Shown in pieces: positions 40,760 to 51,025 of a stretch of DNA of 64,000 nucleotides. The position numbers and the translations under genes were made by a program. Origin of the DNA: Geomonas oryzisoli (GTDB lineage: Bacteria > Desulfobacterota > Desulfuromonadia > Geobacterales > Geobacteraceae); contig NZ_CP076723.1 in NCBI RefSeq assembly GCF_018986915.1, forward strand, positions 2,017,501 to 2,081,500, given 5' to 3'. Each line of letters starts with the position of its first letter. The stretch's first letter is position 1. The notes beneath the pieces are model-generated. The model saw only the letters and a program-made list of their open reading frames with translations. It had not been told where the DNA came from and made no database searches.

Positions 40760-42181
40760 TCAGGCGGGTTGTGACTTGAGGCGCTTATTGAGGGTCTGGC
40801 GACCCATGCCCAGGATCTTGCCGGCCAGCCCCTGGTTCCCCTTGGCCATCTTCATCGCCTCGCTGATCATGTACTGCTCCACTTCGTCCAGGGTGGGGAA
40901 GTGACCGAAGATGCCGCAGAGGGGGCTTTCGCCGTCTGCCTTGCCGGTGGCGGGGTCCCCCTGGGGTGCTGGACGCTCGTTGCCGATCACGGCCCGGAAG
41001 GTCTCCATGGAAAGCACGCCGGAGGTGTGGCGCAAGACGGCGTCGGAGACCATGGCCTCAAATTCGCGCACGTTGCCGGGAAACGGGTACAAGGTGAGCA
41101 TCACGGCCAGCTCCGGGGGAGGGGTGGGCTTCTTCTTGCCCAGACGCTCGGCCGCCTTCTCCAGGAAATGGTCCAGAAGCAGCGGAATGTCGTCCCGCCT
41201 TTCACGCAGGGGAGGGAGGTGCACCCGGTGCCCGCACAGGCGGTAGTAAAGGTCGTTGCGGAATTTTCCCTGCTTGATCATCTCCTGCAGGTCGCGGTTG
41301 GTGGCCATGACGATGCGGGCGTCGCTTTTCTTGACGAAGTCGGACCCGACCGGGTAGTACTCCTGTTCCTGCAACAGCCTCAAAAGCTTTATCTGGGACA
41401 TCTCGTTCAGGTCGCCGATCTCGTCCAAGAATAGGGTCCCACCGGCGGCACGGGTGATCAGGCCGTCGCGGGCCTGGTCAGCGCCGGTGAAGGCACCCTT
41501 GCGGTGCCCGAACAGGGTGTCGGAGAACATGTTGTCGTCGAGGCCGGCGACGTTCAAGGCGACGTAATCGCCGCTGCAGCCGCTCATGTCGTGGATGGCG
41601 CGGGCGATCAGCTCCTTTCCGGTGCCGGTCTCGCCGGTGATGGTCACGGGCTGCCTGGTCCCGGCGATCACCTCGAGGTACTGGAACACGGCCCGCATTG
41701 CCTTGTTGCGGGTGACGATGCCGGCGAAGGCCTCGGGATGGTCCAGGCGGTCGCTGAACATGTAACTTTTCAGCGCGGAAAGCTCGTTGGAGAGGCTGCG
41801 CATTTCCAGCGCTTTTTTCACCGAGGTGAGCAGGCGTTTTACGTCGATCGGCTTCACCATGTAGTCGAAGGCGCCGTTCTTCATGCAATTCACCACCGTC
41901 TCCACCTCGTTGCTGGCGGTGGCCACGATCACCTTGATCTGCGGGTGCTCCCTGACGATTTGCGGCAGCAGCTCGATGCCGGTGATGTTGGGCATGCGCA
42001 GGTCGAGCACGATGACGTCAACCTCCTCCCGTTCCAGAAGCGGCAGGACCAGCCGGCTGTCGCTTTCGATGAGCACGTCGCTCCAGCCCGCAGTGTTGAG
42101 GCAGGACCGGCAACTCTCCAGGATCACCATCTCGTCGTCCACCAGTAAAATCCGTTGCGAGTGCTTGTTTATCGCTGTCAC
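40760..42181 (-). CDS. NtrC-type sigma-54 response regulator
   Basis: A 473-residue response regulator with receiver (about 10-125, phosphoacceptor D60 in VLDLRMP), AAA+ domain with Walker A GETGTGKE (183-190) and GAFTGA (229-234), and a C-terminal Fis-type helix-turn-helix ending GLAGKILGMGRQTLNKRL. Its start lies 48 bp after the stop of the REC-PAS-kinase gene. It is the last gene of the chemosensory operon and its probable transcriptional output, comparable in position to CrdA of the Myxococcus Che3 system. Targets are not evident here. Confidence 0.9.
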   Translation of the reverse strand: MTAINKHSQRILLVDDEMVILESCRSCLNTAGWSDVLIESDSRLVLPLLEREEVDVIVLDLRMPNITGIELLPQIVREHPQIKVIVATASNEVETVVNCMKNGAFDYMVKPIDVKRLLTSVKKALEMRSLSNELSALKSYMFSDRLDHPEAFAGIVTRNKAMRAVFQYLEVIAGTRQPVTITGETGTGKELIARAIHDMSGCSGDYVALNVAGLDDNMFSDTLFGHRKGAFTGADQARDGLITRAAGGTLFLDEIGDLNEMSQIKLLRLLQEQEYYPVGSDFVKKSDARIVMATNRDLQEMIKQGKFRNDLYYRLCGHRVHLPPLRERRDDIPLLLDHFLEKAAERLGKKKPTPPPELAVMLTLYPFPGNVREFEAMVSDAVLRHTSGVLSMETFRAVIGNERPAPQGDPATGKADGESPLCGIFGHFPTLDEVEQYMISEAMKMAKGNQGLAGKILGMGRQTLNKRLKSQPA

Positions 42182-42229
42182 TGCTGAAACCTCCCGCTGA
42201 CCGTAAGAAACTCCCCGCGCCGCCGCCGA

Positions 42230-43738
42230 CTATGCCTGCGGGCCGGGGAGGGTGAAGTAGAAGCACGCGCCTCGGTCGACCTCGCCTTCTGCCCAGACGC
42301 GACCGCCGTGACGCTGGATTATGCGCTGGACCGTGGCCAGACCGACCCCGAAGCCGCTGAATTCGCGTTCCGAGTGGAGACGCTGGAACGGACTGAAGAG
42401 CTTGTCCGCATGCGTCATGTCGAACCCCGCCCCATTGTCGCGTACCAGGTACACCGTTTCCCCCTCGCTCTCCATGCGACCGAATTCGATCCGGGATTGC
42501 TCCCTCTTGCCGGAATATTTGCAGGCGTTGGAGAAAAGATTCTCCAGCACCACCTTCAGCAGGTTCGGGTCCCCGTAGCCGTTCATGTCGGGCTCGATGG
42601 TGAATGAGAGCTTGCGCCCGGGGGCGGCGAGTTGCTGTCCGGCGGCGATGAGGCCCGCCATCTCGCTTAGATCCACCGGGGACTTGACCATCTCGGCGCG
42701 GGAAATCCGGGAGAACTCCAGGAGGGTTCTGATCAGCTGGTTCATGCTGATGGTCTCGTTGAAAATGGTGTTGATGAAGTCCTTGCACCCCTGCTCAAGG
42801 CTCCCGCCGTAGAGCTCCAGGATGACCTGACAGTAGCCGTTGATGTTGGTGAGAGGGGTGCGCAGGTCGTGGGAGACCGTGTAGCTGAATCCCTCCAGGT
42901 CGCGGTTGGCGATCTCCAGTTCCTCGGCGCGCGCGGAGAGGCTTTGATTGAGCTGCTCGATTTTCCGCTCGTTTTGCACCCGCTCGCTGATGTCCTCCTG
43001 TACCGCAACGAAGTTTGTGATTGCCCCGGCCTCGTCGATGACCGGCGAGATCGAACAGAACTGGTACAGCGGGAGGCCGTCCCGGCCCACATCTTCGAGC
43101 TCCCCGTGCCAGGTGGCACCGCCCGATACGCGGTCCCAGATTTCGGCTCCGCCCGGCAGCACTGCAGCCAGGGGGCGCCCCAGCACTTCTGCCTCCTCTC
43201 GGCCGGTCAGGTCCCGGAACTTCGGATTCACGTACTCCACCGTTCCCTGGGGATCGGTGATCACGATCGAGCTGGGACTTTGCTGCACCGCCCGCGACAG
43301 TTTGCGTACGAAGGCCTGCTGGGCCTGCAGTTCACGTTGCAGGGAGAGGGTGTTGAGGCAGGCGTCGATGGAAGCGAAAAGCTTGCCGCTGTCGATGGGC
43401 TTCAGGACGTAGCGTGCGATACCGAGCTCGATCGATTCCAGCAGGTACTGCATGTCGCTGTGGGCGCTGGTAACGATGATCGGCAGGGTAGGGGTGCGTG
43501 CAAGGAGCCGCCGGGCCATCTCGATGCCGCTCATCACCGGCATCTTGATGTCGGTGATCACGAGGTCCGGCGCGAAGGTGCCGTAGAGCTCCAGCGCCTC
43601 GGCGCCGTTTCGGGCGCCACAGATGGCGAGGTCGGGAAAGCGCCGCCCCAGCAGGGTGAGCACCGTCTGCCTCGTTATCTCGTCGTCCTCCACGTACAGT
43701 AGTCTGAATCCGTTATCCGGTGCCGCGGTTACCGCCAT
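42230..43738 (-). CDS. Hybrid REC-PAS-histidine kinase
   Basis: A 502-residue cytosolic kinase: N-terminal receiver (10-130, D63 in VITDIKMP), PAS domain (about 150-255), coiled linker, HisKA with H290 (SHDLRTPLTNINGY) and a HATPase_c domain (about 395-500, with VLENLFSNACKYSG and DNGAGFD). No membrane span. It lies directly after the preceding kinase gene with a one-base gap. The receiver would let the CheA homologue or the other kinase control it, and it is a candidate kinase for the NtrC-type regulator. Confidence 0.9.
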   Translation of the reverse strand: MAVTAAPDNGFRLLYVEDDEITRQTVLTLLGRRFPDLAICGARNGAEALELYGTFAPDLVITDIKMPVMSGIEMARRLLARTPTLPIIVTSAHSDMQYLLESIELGIARYVLKPIDSGKLFASIDACLNTLSLQRELQAQQAFVRKLSRAVQQSPSSIVITDPQGTVEYVNPKFRDLTGREEAEVLGRPLAAVLPGGAEIWDRVSGGATWHGELEDVGRDGLPLYQFCSISPVIDEAGAITNFVAVQEDISERVQNERKIEQLNQSLSARAEELEIANRDLEGFSYTVSHDLRTPLTNINGYCQVILELYGGSLEQGCKDFINTIFNETISMNQLIRTLLEFSRISRAEMVKSPVDLSEMAGLIAAGQQLAAPGRKLSFTIEPDMNGYGDPNLLKVVLENLFSNACKYSGKREQSRIEFGRMESEGETVYLVRDNGAGFDMTHADKLFSPFQRLHSEREFSGFGVGLATVQRIIQRHGGRVWAEGEVDRGACFYFTLPGPQA

Positions 43739-43739
43739 G

Positions 43740-45098
43740 TCAAACCTCGATCCTGAACTCGGCGCCTTCCCCGGTGTTGCACACGGTCAGCGAGCCGTTC
43801 ATGCTCTTTTCCACTATGTTCTTGGCCATGAAGAGGCCGATGCCGGTCCCTTTCCCCTGTTCCTTGGTGGTGAAGTAGGGTTCGAAGATGCGTCCGATGA
43901 TCTCGTCCGGGATGCCGCCGGCGTTGTCTGCGATGGTGACCACGGCCCTGTCGTCCTCGCTGGAGAGGGTGACCTTCAGCCGGGGAGCGCGGACCTTCGC
44001 TTCGGCGAAGGCGTCCATGGCGTTGTTCATGATGTTCAGCAGGACCTGGGAGAACTCGTTGGGATGGCCCACCACCGTGGGGACCTCGCCGACCTCGAGC
44101 TCTATGGTGATCCCCTTGTCGTTCAAGCTGCCGTCGATGAGCGCCAGGGTGCGCCGCAGCACCTTCTCCAGGTGGAACTCGATCTTCTCCTTGTCGGGGG
44201 TGAAGAAGTTCCTGAAATCGTCGATGGTCTGGGACATGTGCCGGACCATCTGCATGATTTTGCCGGTGCTGGACTCGAGGTATTCCCGGCTGAAGTTGCC
44301 GTACTCGTAGGAGAGGGTGAGGTCCTGGACCAGGAGGCCGACGGCGTTGAGCGGCTGGCGCCACTGGTGCGCGATGTTGCCGATCATCTCGCCCATGGCG
44401 GCCTGCCTGCTTTGCTGCATGAGCACCTCGTCCTTTTTGCGCAGCTCTTCCAGCGCCTGCAGGCGCTCTGCGGTTTCCTGGGTAAGGGCAGCGGTCCGCT
44501 CCAGGACACGTTTTTCCAACTCGCGGTTCAGGTTGGAAAGAAGCGCCTGCGCCCCGAGCAGTTCCTGGTTCTTTTCCGCGGCCATCTCGTAGGTCGCCAG
44601 CAGCAGCTCCAGGGTATGGGCGCAGTCGGCCTGGACCTGGTACTGCCTTCCGCGGTAGCGGACCGAGACCTCCCCGTCTGCCTCGCCCTGGCGGCAGAGG
44701 CGCTCGCCTTCCAGGACCGACCGGATCCGCGAGAGGAGCAGTTTCTGGCTGTAGGGCTTGGATACGAAGTAATCCGCCCCCACCTCGAGGCTGTGCAGCA
44801 CGTCGGCCGGGTCGTTCAGGTGGGTGAGCAGGATGATCGGCATCTGCTCCCCCTGCGGGAGCTGCCTGACGCGCCGGCAGAGCTCGAAGCCGTCCATCTG
44901 GGGCATCAGGATGTCGCTGATGACCAGGTCCGGGGAGGCGGACCGGATGATTTCCAGCGCCTCGTTGCCGTTTCTGGCACTGGAGACGCCGTACCCCTGT
45001 TCGGCCAGCATGAGCTCCAAAAGCTTCGCCTGGGTCGGGCTGTCGTCTACGATCAGTATGCGGTGCTGCCTGGCGGCAGCGGTATGGGTGGTTTCCAT
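43740..45098 (-). CDS. REC-histidine kinase
   Basis: A 452-residue cytosolic kinase: receiver (12-130, D62 in VISDILMP), a long coiled coil (about 165-230), HisKA with H244 (GNIAHQWRQPLNAVG) and a HATPase_c domain (about 330-450). The HQWRQPLN box is typical of kinases coupled to chemosensory or sporulation-type phosphorelays. ATG 45098 follows GAGGAAG; GTG 45101 is also possible. It follows cheB by 13 bp in the operon. Confidence 0.9.
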   Translation of the reverse strand: METTHTAAARQHRILIVDDSPTQAKLLELMLAEQGYGVSSARNGNEALEIIRSASPDLVISDILMPQMDGFELCRRVRQLPQGEQMPIILLTHLNDPADVLHSLEVGADYFVSKPYSQKLLLSRIRSVLEGERLCRQGEADGEVSVRYRGRQYQVQADCAHTLELLLATYEMAAEKNQELLGAQALLSNLNRELEKRVLERTAALTQETAERLQALEELRKKDEVLMQQSRQAAMGEMIGNIAHQWRQPLNAVGLLVQDLTLSYEYGNFSREYLESSTGKIMQMVRHMSQTIDDFRNFFTPDKEKIEFHLEKVLRRTLALIDGSLNDKGITIELEVGEVPTVVGHPNEFSQVLLNIMNNAMDAFAEAKVRAPRLKVTLSSEDDRAVVTIADNAGGIPDEIIGRIFEPYFTTKEQGKGTGIGLFMAKNIVEKSMNGSLTVCNTGEGAEFRIEV

Positions 45099-45111
45099 CA
45101 CGTTTTCTTCC

Positions 45112-46167
45112 TCAACTTGAGACGGTGCTTGTTGTGCCGGTCATGCGTTGCAACAGTTCGATGATTGCCCCCGGGGGGAGCACATGCTGTGCCGCGTCGA
45201 TCTCTATCGCCTCGCCGGGCATGCCAAAGACCATGGAGCTTTCCTTGTCCTGGGCCACGGTGATGCCGCCGCGCCCCCGGATCGTCTTCAACTCCAGCGC
45301 GCCGTCCTTACCCATGCCGGTAAGAAGCACGCCCATGGCCTGCCTGCCGTAACACTGTGCCACCGTGCGGAACAGCGCCGAGACCGACGGGCGGACCCCA
45401 TGCTCGGGCGGGGTGTCGGCGAGGACGATCCGGCCTGCCGGGGTGACCTCCATGTGGAAATGGTCCGGCGCGACGTAGACCTGCCCGGGGGCGACCTGCG
45501 TCCCGTCCATGCCCAGTTGCACCGGCAGTTTCGAGGTACGGTTCAGCCAGTGCACGAAATTCTCCGTGAAGCCGACGGCCATGTGCTGCACCACGAGGAC
45601 CGCGGCGGGGAACCGCTCCGGGAGCTCGGCGAGGATCTGGCGCAAAAGGGGAGGTCCCCCGGTAGAGGCCCCGATCGCCACCACCTTGACCGGTTGCACG
45701 CCGGGAAGGGGAAGCGGACGTTCGGGACGGGGTGCAACCTTGCCGGAAGGGAAGATGCGGCGTACCACCTTGATCTCCGCCATCAGCTTCAGATGGTGCA
45801 CCAGGTTGTCCACGGATGCCTGGTAACCGGCGCTTCCCACCGGGGCGGGCTTGGAGAGGACCATCAGCGCGCCCGCCTCCATGACCCGGAACAGCGTGGC
45901 CGAATCCTTGGGGTTCATCTTTCCGGTGACGATGACGATGGGGACCGGGCAGCTGGACATGATGGCGCGGGTGGCGTCGAAGCCGTCCATGCCGGGGAGG
46001 TTGATGTCCATGGTGATCAGGTCGGGCCGCAGGGTCCTGGCGGCCTCGACCGCCTCCTCGCCGGTTTCGGCGGTGCCGATCACCTTGAGCTCCGGATCGG
46101 CCTCGAATGCCGCCACCAGTGCGCGCTGCACCGTTTTTGAATCCTCTACTACCAACAGTCTGATCAC
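45112..46167 (-). CDS. cheB: Chemoreceptor methylesterase CheB
   Basis: A 351-residue CheB with receiver domain (1-125, phosphoacceptor D54 in ITMDINLPG) and methylesterase domain (about 160-345). The catalytic triad is visible: S168 (IGASTGGP), H195 (VVQHMAVGF) and D288 (TGMGKDGA). It removes methyl groups from the chemoreceptor, resetting signalling. It starts with GTG 46167, 12 bp after the CheA stop. In the Wsp system the equivalent is WspF. Confidence 0.95.
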   Translation of the reverse strand: MIRLLVVEDSKTVQRALVAAFEADPELKVIGTAETGEEAVEAARTLRPDLITMDINLPGMDGFDATRAIMSSCPVPIVIVTGKMNPKDSATLFRVMEAGALMVLSKPAPVGSAGYQASVDNLVHHLKLMAEIKVVRRIFPSGKVAPRPERPLPLPGVQPVKVVAIGASTGGPPLLRQILAELPERFPAAVLVVQHMAVGFTENFVHWLNRTSKLPVQLGMDGTQVAPGQVYVAPDHFHMEVTPAGRIVLADTPPEHGVRPSVSALFRTVAQCYGRQAMGVLLTGMGKDGALELKTIRGRGGITVAQDKESSMVFGMPGEAIEIDAAQHVLPPGAIIELLQRMTGTTSTVSS

Positions 46168-46179
46168 GCCTGATCCTCG

Positions 46180-48477
46180 TCAGCTCAGTTTTTGAATTAC
46201 CTCAATGAGGTTGCCCTGGTCGAAGCTGCTCTTCACCAGGTAGGCGCTCGCGCCCACGTCGATGCCCCGTTCACGGTCGCTGCGCGACTCGAGCCCCGTC
46301 ACCAGGATCACCGGCAGCGTCGAGAGCCTGCTGTCGGCGCGGATCGCCGCGGTGAGCTGGAAGCCGTCCATGCGCGGCATCTCGATGTCGGAGATCACCA
46401 CGTCGCAGGCCTGGGTCTTGAGCTGGGAGAGCGCGTCCGCCCCGTCCACCGCGGTACGCACCGCGTAGCCCGCCGACTCCAGGATGTTCTTCAGCAGCGT
46501 GCGCGAAGTGATGGAGTCCTCCGCCACCAGCACCGAAACCTGCCGGTTCTGGGGCGCGGGGGATGGGGGCGGTGCCGGGGGCGCCTCGACGAAGAGCGCG
46601 GAGCGGAACAGGTCGGCGACGTTGAGAACCGGCACTACCCGGCCGTTACCGAGCACGGTGGCCCCGGAAACGTTGCGGACCCGGGAGAGCTGCCGTCCCA
46701 GCGGCTTGACCAGGATCTCCTGGACCCCAAGCACCTGGTCCACGGCGAAGGCGATCCGCTTCTCCCCCGCGTGCAGCAGCACGAAGCAGAGATTCCCTTC
46801 TGCCGCCTGCGCGCTTTGCTTCAGCTCGAGGATGCGCGCCAGGGAGACCAGCGCGACCACCTCGCCGTTCACGAGCACCGTGTCGCGGTTTTCCACGCGC
46901 TTCACCTCTGAATGCGCCGTCCGCGAGCTCAGTTCCACGTTGGTGGCGGGGATCACGCACTCCCGCCCCCCGACCTGTACCAGCAGGCCGCGTATCCTCG
47001 CGAAGGAGAGGGGGAAGACCAGGCGGAAGGCCGTGCCCACACCGGGAGTGCTGGTGACGGTGACGTGTCCCCCCAGGCGCTCGAGGGATTGGCGCACGAT
47101 GGCGAGCCCCACGCCCCGCCCCGAGACGCTGCCGACGGCAGGGCTGGTGGAGAGGCCGGATTCGAAGATGAGCTGCAGCGCCTCGTGGTCGGGCATACGC
47201 TCCAAAACATCGGCGGGTGCGGCGTCGACGCGCTGCGCGGCGGCCTTGACGCGGGACAGGTCGATGCCTCGGCCGTCGTCTTCCAGGACGAGTTCGGCGC
47301 GGCCGGCATCCTGCAGCCTGATCTCGATACTGATCGCCCCCCTCGGGGACTTGCCCGCTGCGACACGCTGCCGCGGCTCCTCGATGCCGTGGTCGACGGT
47401 ATTGCGTACCAGGTGCAGCAGCGGCTCCCGGAGTTCGGCAAGGATGCGGCGGTCGATTTCGAGCTCTCCCCCACGGCAGGAGAACTCCGCCTCCTTGCCC
47501 AGTTCGCGCGAGAGGTCCCGCACGAGCTTCGCAAACGGATCGCAGAGCGTAGAGCAGGGGAGGAGTTGCAGTTTCTTCATCTCCTCCAGGAGCGGGTCGA
47601 GCATCGCCTGCAGTGACCGCTGGTGCTTCTCCGCGCTCTTTTCCAAAAAGCGCAGGCGCCCCTCCAGGTGACGCTCCGCCTGGCAGCTTTGTTCCAGCAG
47701 GGAGGCGAGCACGGCTTCGCTGCCGGTAGCACCCTTCACGGACTTGCGGGCGGTTTCGAGGGCACGGCTGCGCTCTCCCTGGCGCAGCGCGAGCTCTCCG
47801 GCCAAGGAGGCCAGCTCTTCGTGCAGTACCGAGGAGGAAAGCTTCGCGGAGACCAGCTCCTCGGATTGCAGCAGCAGCTCTTCCAGGAGCCGGGCGGAAA
47901 CCCGGACCGTCTCGTCTCCTTGCGGGCGGGGCGAAACCGGGCGCGGCTCCGACGTTTTCCACTCGCGCGGCTGCGCCGGGACGGCCTCAGGGGTGGAAGG
48001 TTCGGGACGCGTAAGAGGCGTGCTGGGCGGGGTGGGGACGGAGGGTTCCCGCACCACGGCCGCTGTATCGGTGGGCACCGCCGCGGCGACCGGCAACTCA
48101 TGCGGCGCGGCAGGAGACGGTACCGCTGGCGCGGCCGGTCCCTGGGCGAAACACAGCCGCTCGCCGAGCGCGTTGATGCTGCCGTGCAGCGAGTCGAACT
48201 GCTCGAGCCCGAGAGGGAGGCTCCCACCTTTGAGCGCGGCGAGCACGTCCTCCAGCCGCTGGCAGGAGAGGGCGACGTCCGGGAGGTTCACCGCGTGCGC
48301 CGCTCCCTTCAGGGTGTGCACGCGGCGGAAAATCGCCTCGAGCAGGCGTACCCGTTCGGCAGCCTCCGGCTCGCGCTCCAGCAAAAGGAGCAGGGAGGAG
48401 AGCTCCCCTAAGTGCTCCTGCGCCTCCAGTTCGAAGGTAGCCAGCAGTTCTTTTAGCAAGGCGTCGCTGTCAAGCAT
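46180..48477 (-). CDS. cheA: CheA-type kinase with C-terminal receiver
   Basis: A 765-residue hybrid CheA: Hpt domain with phospho-site H54 (RRVHTLKGAAH), a proline-rich linker (about 112-190), dimerisation/linker helices, HATPase domain with N-box HLVRNTVDHG (355-364) and SGRGVGLAIV (452-461), CheW-like domain (about 494-630), and receiver (647-765, D697 in VISDIEMPRMDG). This CheA-REC layout is that of WspE and FrzE. The P2 docking domain is not evident. It phosphorylates its own receiver and the downstream response regulators or CheB. Confidence 0.9.
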   Translation of the reverse strand: MLDSDALLKELLATFELEAQEHLGELSSLLLLLEREPEAAERVRLLEAIFRRVHTLKGAAHAVNLPDVALSCQRLEDVLAALKGGSLPLGLEQFDSLHGSINALGERLCFAQGPAAPAVPSPAAPHELPVAAAVPTDTAAVVREPSVPTPPSTPLTRPEPSTPEAVPAQPREWKTSEPRPVSPRPQGDETVRVSARLLEELLLQSEELVSAKLSSSVLHEELASLAGELALRQGERSRALETARKSVKGATGSEAVLASLLEQSCQAERHLEGRLRFLEKSAEKHQRSLQAMLDPLLEEMKKLQLLPCSTLCDPFAKLVRDLSRELGKEAEFSCRGGELEIDRRILAELREPLLHLVRNTVDHGIEEPRQRVAAGKSPRGAISIEIRLQDAGRAELVLEDDGRGIDLSRVKAAAQRVDAAPADVLERMPDHEALQLIFESGLSTSPAVGSVSGRGVGLAIVRQSLERLGGHVTVTSTPGVGTAFRLVFPLSFARIRGLLVQVGGRECVIPATNVELSSRTAHSEVKRVENRDTVLVNGEVVALVSLARILELKQSAQAAEGNLCFVLLHAGEKRIAFAVDQVLGVQEILVKPLGRQLSRVRNVSGATVLGNGRVVPVLNVADLFRSALFVEAPPAPPPSPAPQNRQVSVLVAEDSITSRTLLKNILESAGYAVRTAVDGADALSQLKTQACDVVISDIEMPRMDGFQLTAAIRADSRLSTLPVILVTGLESRSDRERGIDVGASAYLVKSSFDQGNLIEVIQKLS

Positions 48478-48513
48478 GCGGCAATAGGTCCCCGTGTGCT
48501 GCGGTCATGGGCT

Positions 48514-50370
48514 TTAGGCCACTTTGTAGCCGCTGACCAGCTTCTGCAGCTTCTGGTTCAGTTCGTAAAGGTTGCGGGCGGCGGACTCGATCTGGCGTGA
48601 CCCCTCTACGTTCTGGTCGCTGGCCTGGTTGATGCTCTGGATGGCGATGGCGATCTGGTCCATGCCGATGGCCTGCTCCTGGGTGGAGGTGACGATCTGC
48701 AGGGTCGCGTTGGAGGATTCCTCGATGCTGGCGGCGAGTTGACGGATCGATTCCCCCGCCTCGCTGGACTGTTTCACCCCCGCCTCGACCGCTTTGCTCC
48801 CCTGTTCGGTAGCGAGGACCGCCGCGGTGGTGGCCTTCTGGATCTGGCCGATGATGTTCCTGACCTGGGAGGTCGCCTGTTTGGACTGGGTGGCCAGGTT
48901 CTTCACCTCCTGCGCCACGACGGCGAACCCCTTGCCGTGCTCGCCCGCCTTGGCTGCCTCGATGGCCGCGTTAACCGCGAGCAGGTTGGACTGCTCCGCG
49001 AGGTCCGCAACGGTGGCGATGATCTCGCCGATGGCCTGGCTCTGTTCGGAGAGATTCACGATGCGCTCGGCGATGAAGCCCATGCGCTCGTCGATGCCCT
49101 GCATGCCGCCAATGGCGCTGTTGACCGATTCGCGGCCGGTGCGGGCGATCTGGGTGGAGCGGTGCGCGCTCTCGTAGACCTGACGCGATTTCTGGGAGGT
49201 GAGGTCGGTGGTCTGGCGAATCTCCTGGACGGTGGCGTTGGTCTCGGAGATGGAGGTGGCGGTCTGGGCCGAGCTGGAGGCGAGCTCGCTCACGGTGGTC
49301 ATGATCTCCGCGGCGGAACCGGCCAGGACGTTGACGACCTCGGCGATCTCGACGGTGAGCTCCCTGAGGTTCCTGGTCATCGCCTGGAAGGAGTTGCCCA
49401 GCCGGTCCTTTGGGGAGGCGGGGAGGACTTCGATGGTGAGGTCGCCCGAAGCGATGCGGTCGGCGTTGTCGGCGAGGCTGTTGAGCGATGCCACCATGTT
49501 GCGCATCGCCTTGCCGAAGACGTCCCGGTCGGAAAGGGGGACGACTTCCACGTCGAGGTCGCCAAGGGCTATGCGGTTGGCGGTTTCCCCCATGCCGCGC
49601 ATGGACTGCACCACCTGACCCATCGCCCGCAACAGCTGCCCGAGCTCGTCCGCAGATCCGCTGCCGATTTCGACGGAGACGTCGCCCTGGGCGAGCCTGT
49701 CGGCGGCCTGGACCGCGTCGGTCAGGGGCCTGGTGATGGAAGCGGTGATGGCGAAAGCGATGACGGCGGCCAGGATGCAGGCAAGCGCCACGAGGACCGC
49801 GGTGATGGCGAAGGTGAGGCGCTGGTTCTTGCCCGACTCGGCGGCGAAGTTCTCGGCCATGGAGTAGGAAACCTTGAGCACGTCGTTCACCTGGGTGTCG
49901 ATCTGGGCGACGGTGCGCCGGGCGTAGGCCTTGTGGAAGGAGATGGCCTCCTTGAGCTTCCCCTGCTGCACCATGACGATGGTCTTGTCGCGCACCACCT
50001 TCCACTGGTCCATCGACTCCTTGATCTGGTCGATCTTTGACTTGTCTCCGGGGACGCGCTCCCTGGCCAGGGCCAGCAGCCGGTAGACGTTCTTTTCGCA
50101 GTTGTTTATCTCCGCGATCGACGCCTCGAGATCCTCGCGGTCGCTGGCGTAGAGGATCACGTCCTTCATGCTGCGATGCATGCGGGTTATGTTGGTGTCC
50201 ACCTGCTGGATGGCGTTGTTCACGGCGAAGGGGTGCTCGTAGAACTCGCTCAGGAGGTCCCCCTCGGCGGAGAGGTTTTTCAGAGAGAGCACCCCGATCA
50301 GGATCAGGAACAGGACCAGCACGGAAAAGCCGGCAACCAGTCGGGAACGGATCTTCAGATTACTAAGCAT
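48514..50370 (-). CDS. Methyl-accepting chemotaxis protein with three HAMP units
   Basis: A 618-residue chemoreceptor. TM1 at about 11-30, a helical periplasmic sensor (31-184) like a four-helix bundle, TM2 at 185-212. Then three successive HAMP-like units at about 213-257, 258-300 and 301-343, each with the A-D/N-R-(L/I)-A-x-G-D pattern. The signalling domain follows, with its tip around [21 protein letters not shown] in pieces. No C-terminal CheR/CheB tether pentapeptide. It is the only receptor in this operon and would feed the CheA-REC kinase. Confidence 0.9.
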   Translation of the reverse strand: MLSNLKIRSRLVAGFSVLVLFLILIGVLSLKNLSAEGDLLSEFYEHPFAVNNAIQQVDTNITRMHRSMKDVILYASDREDLEASIAEINNCEKNVYRLLALARERVPGDKSKIDQIKESMDQWKVVRDKTIVMVQQGKLKEAISFHKAYARRTVAQIDTQVNDVLKVSYSMAENFAAESGKNQRLTFAITAVLVALACILAAVIAFAITASITRPLTDAVQAADRLAQGDVSVEIGSGSADELGQLLRAMGQVVQSMRGMGETANRIALGDLDVEVVPLSDRDVFGKAMRNMVASLNSLADNADRIASGDLTIEVLPASPKDRLGNSFQAMTRNLRELTVEIAEVVNVLAGSAAEIMTTVSELASSSAQTATSISETNATVQEIRQTTDLTSQKSRQVYESAHRSTQIARTGRESVNSAIGGMQGIDERMGFIAERIVNLSEQSQAIGEIIATVADLAEQSNLLAVNAAIEAAKAGEHGKGFAVVAQEVKNLATQSKQATSQVRNIIGQIQKATTAAVLATEQGSKAVEAGVKQSSEAGESIRQLAASIEESSNATLQIVTSTQEQAIGMDQIAIAIQSINQASDQNVEGSRQIESAARNLYELNQKLQKLVSGYKVA

Positions 50371-50388
50371 GAAACCCCCTAGAAATTA

Positions 50389-50994
50389 TTACCCTATCTC
50401 TTCGTGCACCACCAGGCGCGGGTCGGCCAGGATCCTCGCCATGTCGAGCAGTGCCAGGCGTTCGGCGGTCACGCCGGCGACAAACTCCTCCCTGGGCCCG
50501 GCAAATGTGTCGGGGGTGGGGAGAAGCTCCGCGGCGGGCACGGTTTTCGTGCCGACGATGCTGTCGGCCAGCACCCCGAACTCCATCTCTTCGTTCCCCA
50601 CAACGATAACCCGGTTCAGGTCCGAAAGCCCCAGGGCGGGCAGCTCGAAGAAACGGCGCAGGTCGACGATTGAGATGATGCGGCCGCGCAGGTTGGTGAT
50701 CCCCAGCACGAAGGAGGGGGCACAGAAAAGCGGCGTGAAATCGGTAAGCGGCAGCGTCGCCGCTATATAGGAAAGTTCGATGGCGTAGCGCTCGCCCGAC
50801 AGGACGAACTCGAGACAGTCGATGCCGGTCCCATCGTCGGCGGGCTCCGGCGGCCGGCTCAACTGGCGCGCCCGTTCCTTGAGAAGCGCCTGTTCGCGCA
50901 CCGGGTCGTCCGATGGCGCACCCGCTGCAGCGAAGGCGGCCTCCTGGCGCTTGAGCAGGGCTGCCCAATCTATCCTGGAACTGTGTGCTGTCAT
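50389..50994 (-). CDS. cheW: CheW-type adaptor
   Basis: A 201-residue adaptor with an N-terminal helical extension (1-60) and a CheW domain (about 62-200: CLEFVLSGERYAIELSYIAA, FVLGITNLRGRIISIVDLRRFF in pieces, VIVVGNEEMEFGVLADSIVG). It links receptor and CheA. GAGGAGATGGG precedes the ATG. It lies between the CheR-TPR and receptor genes, with gaps of about 18-31 bp. Probably the WspD/WspB counterpart. Confidence 0.9.
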   Translation of the reverse strand: MTAHSSRIDWAALLKRQEAAFAAAGAPSDDPVREQALLKERARQLSRPPEPADDGTGIDCLEFVLSGERYAIELSYIAATLPLTDFTPLFCAPSFVLGITNLRGRIISIVDLRRFFELPALGLSDLNRVIVVGNEEMEFGVLADSIVGTKTVPAAELLPTPDTFAGPREEFVAGVTAERLALLDMARILADPRLVVHEEIG

Positions 50995-51025
50995 CCCATC
51001 TCCTCGGACTGTCGTAGCGCCGGTG

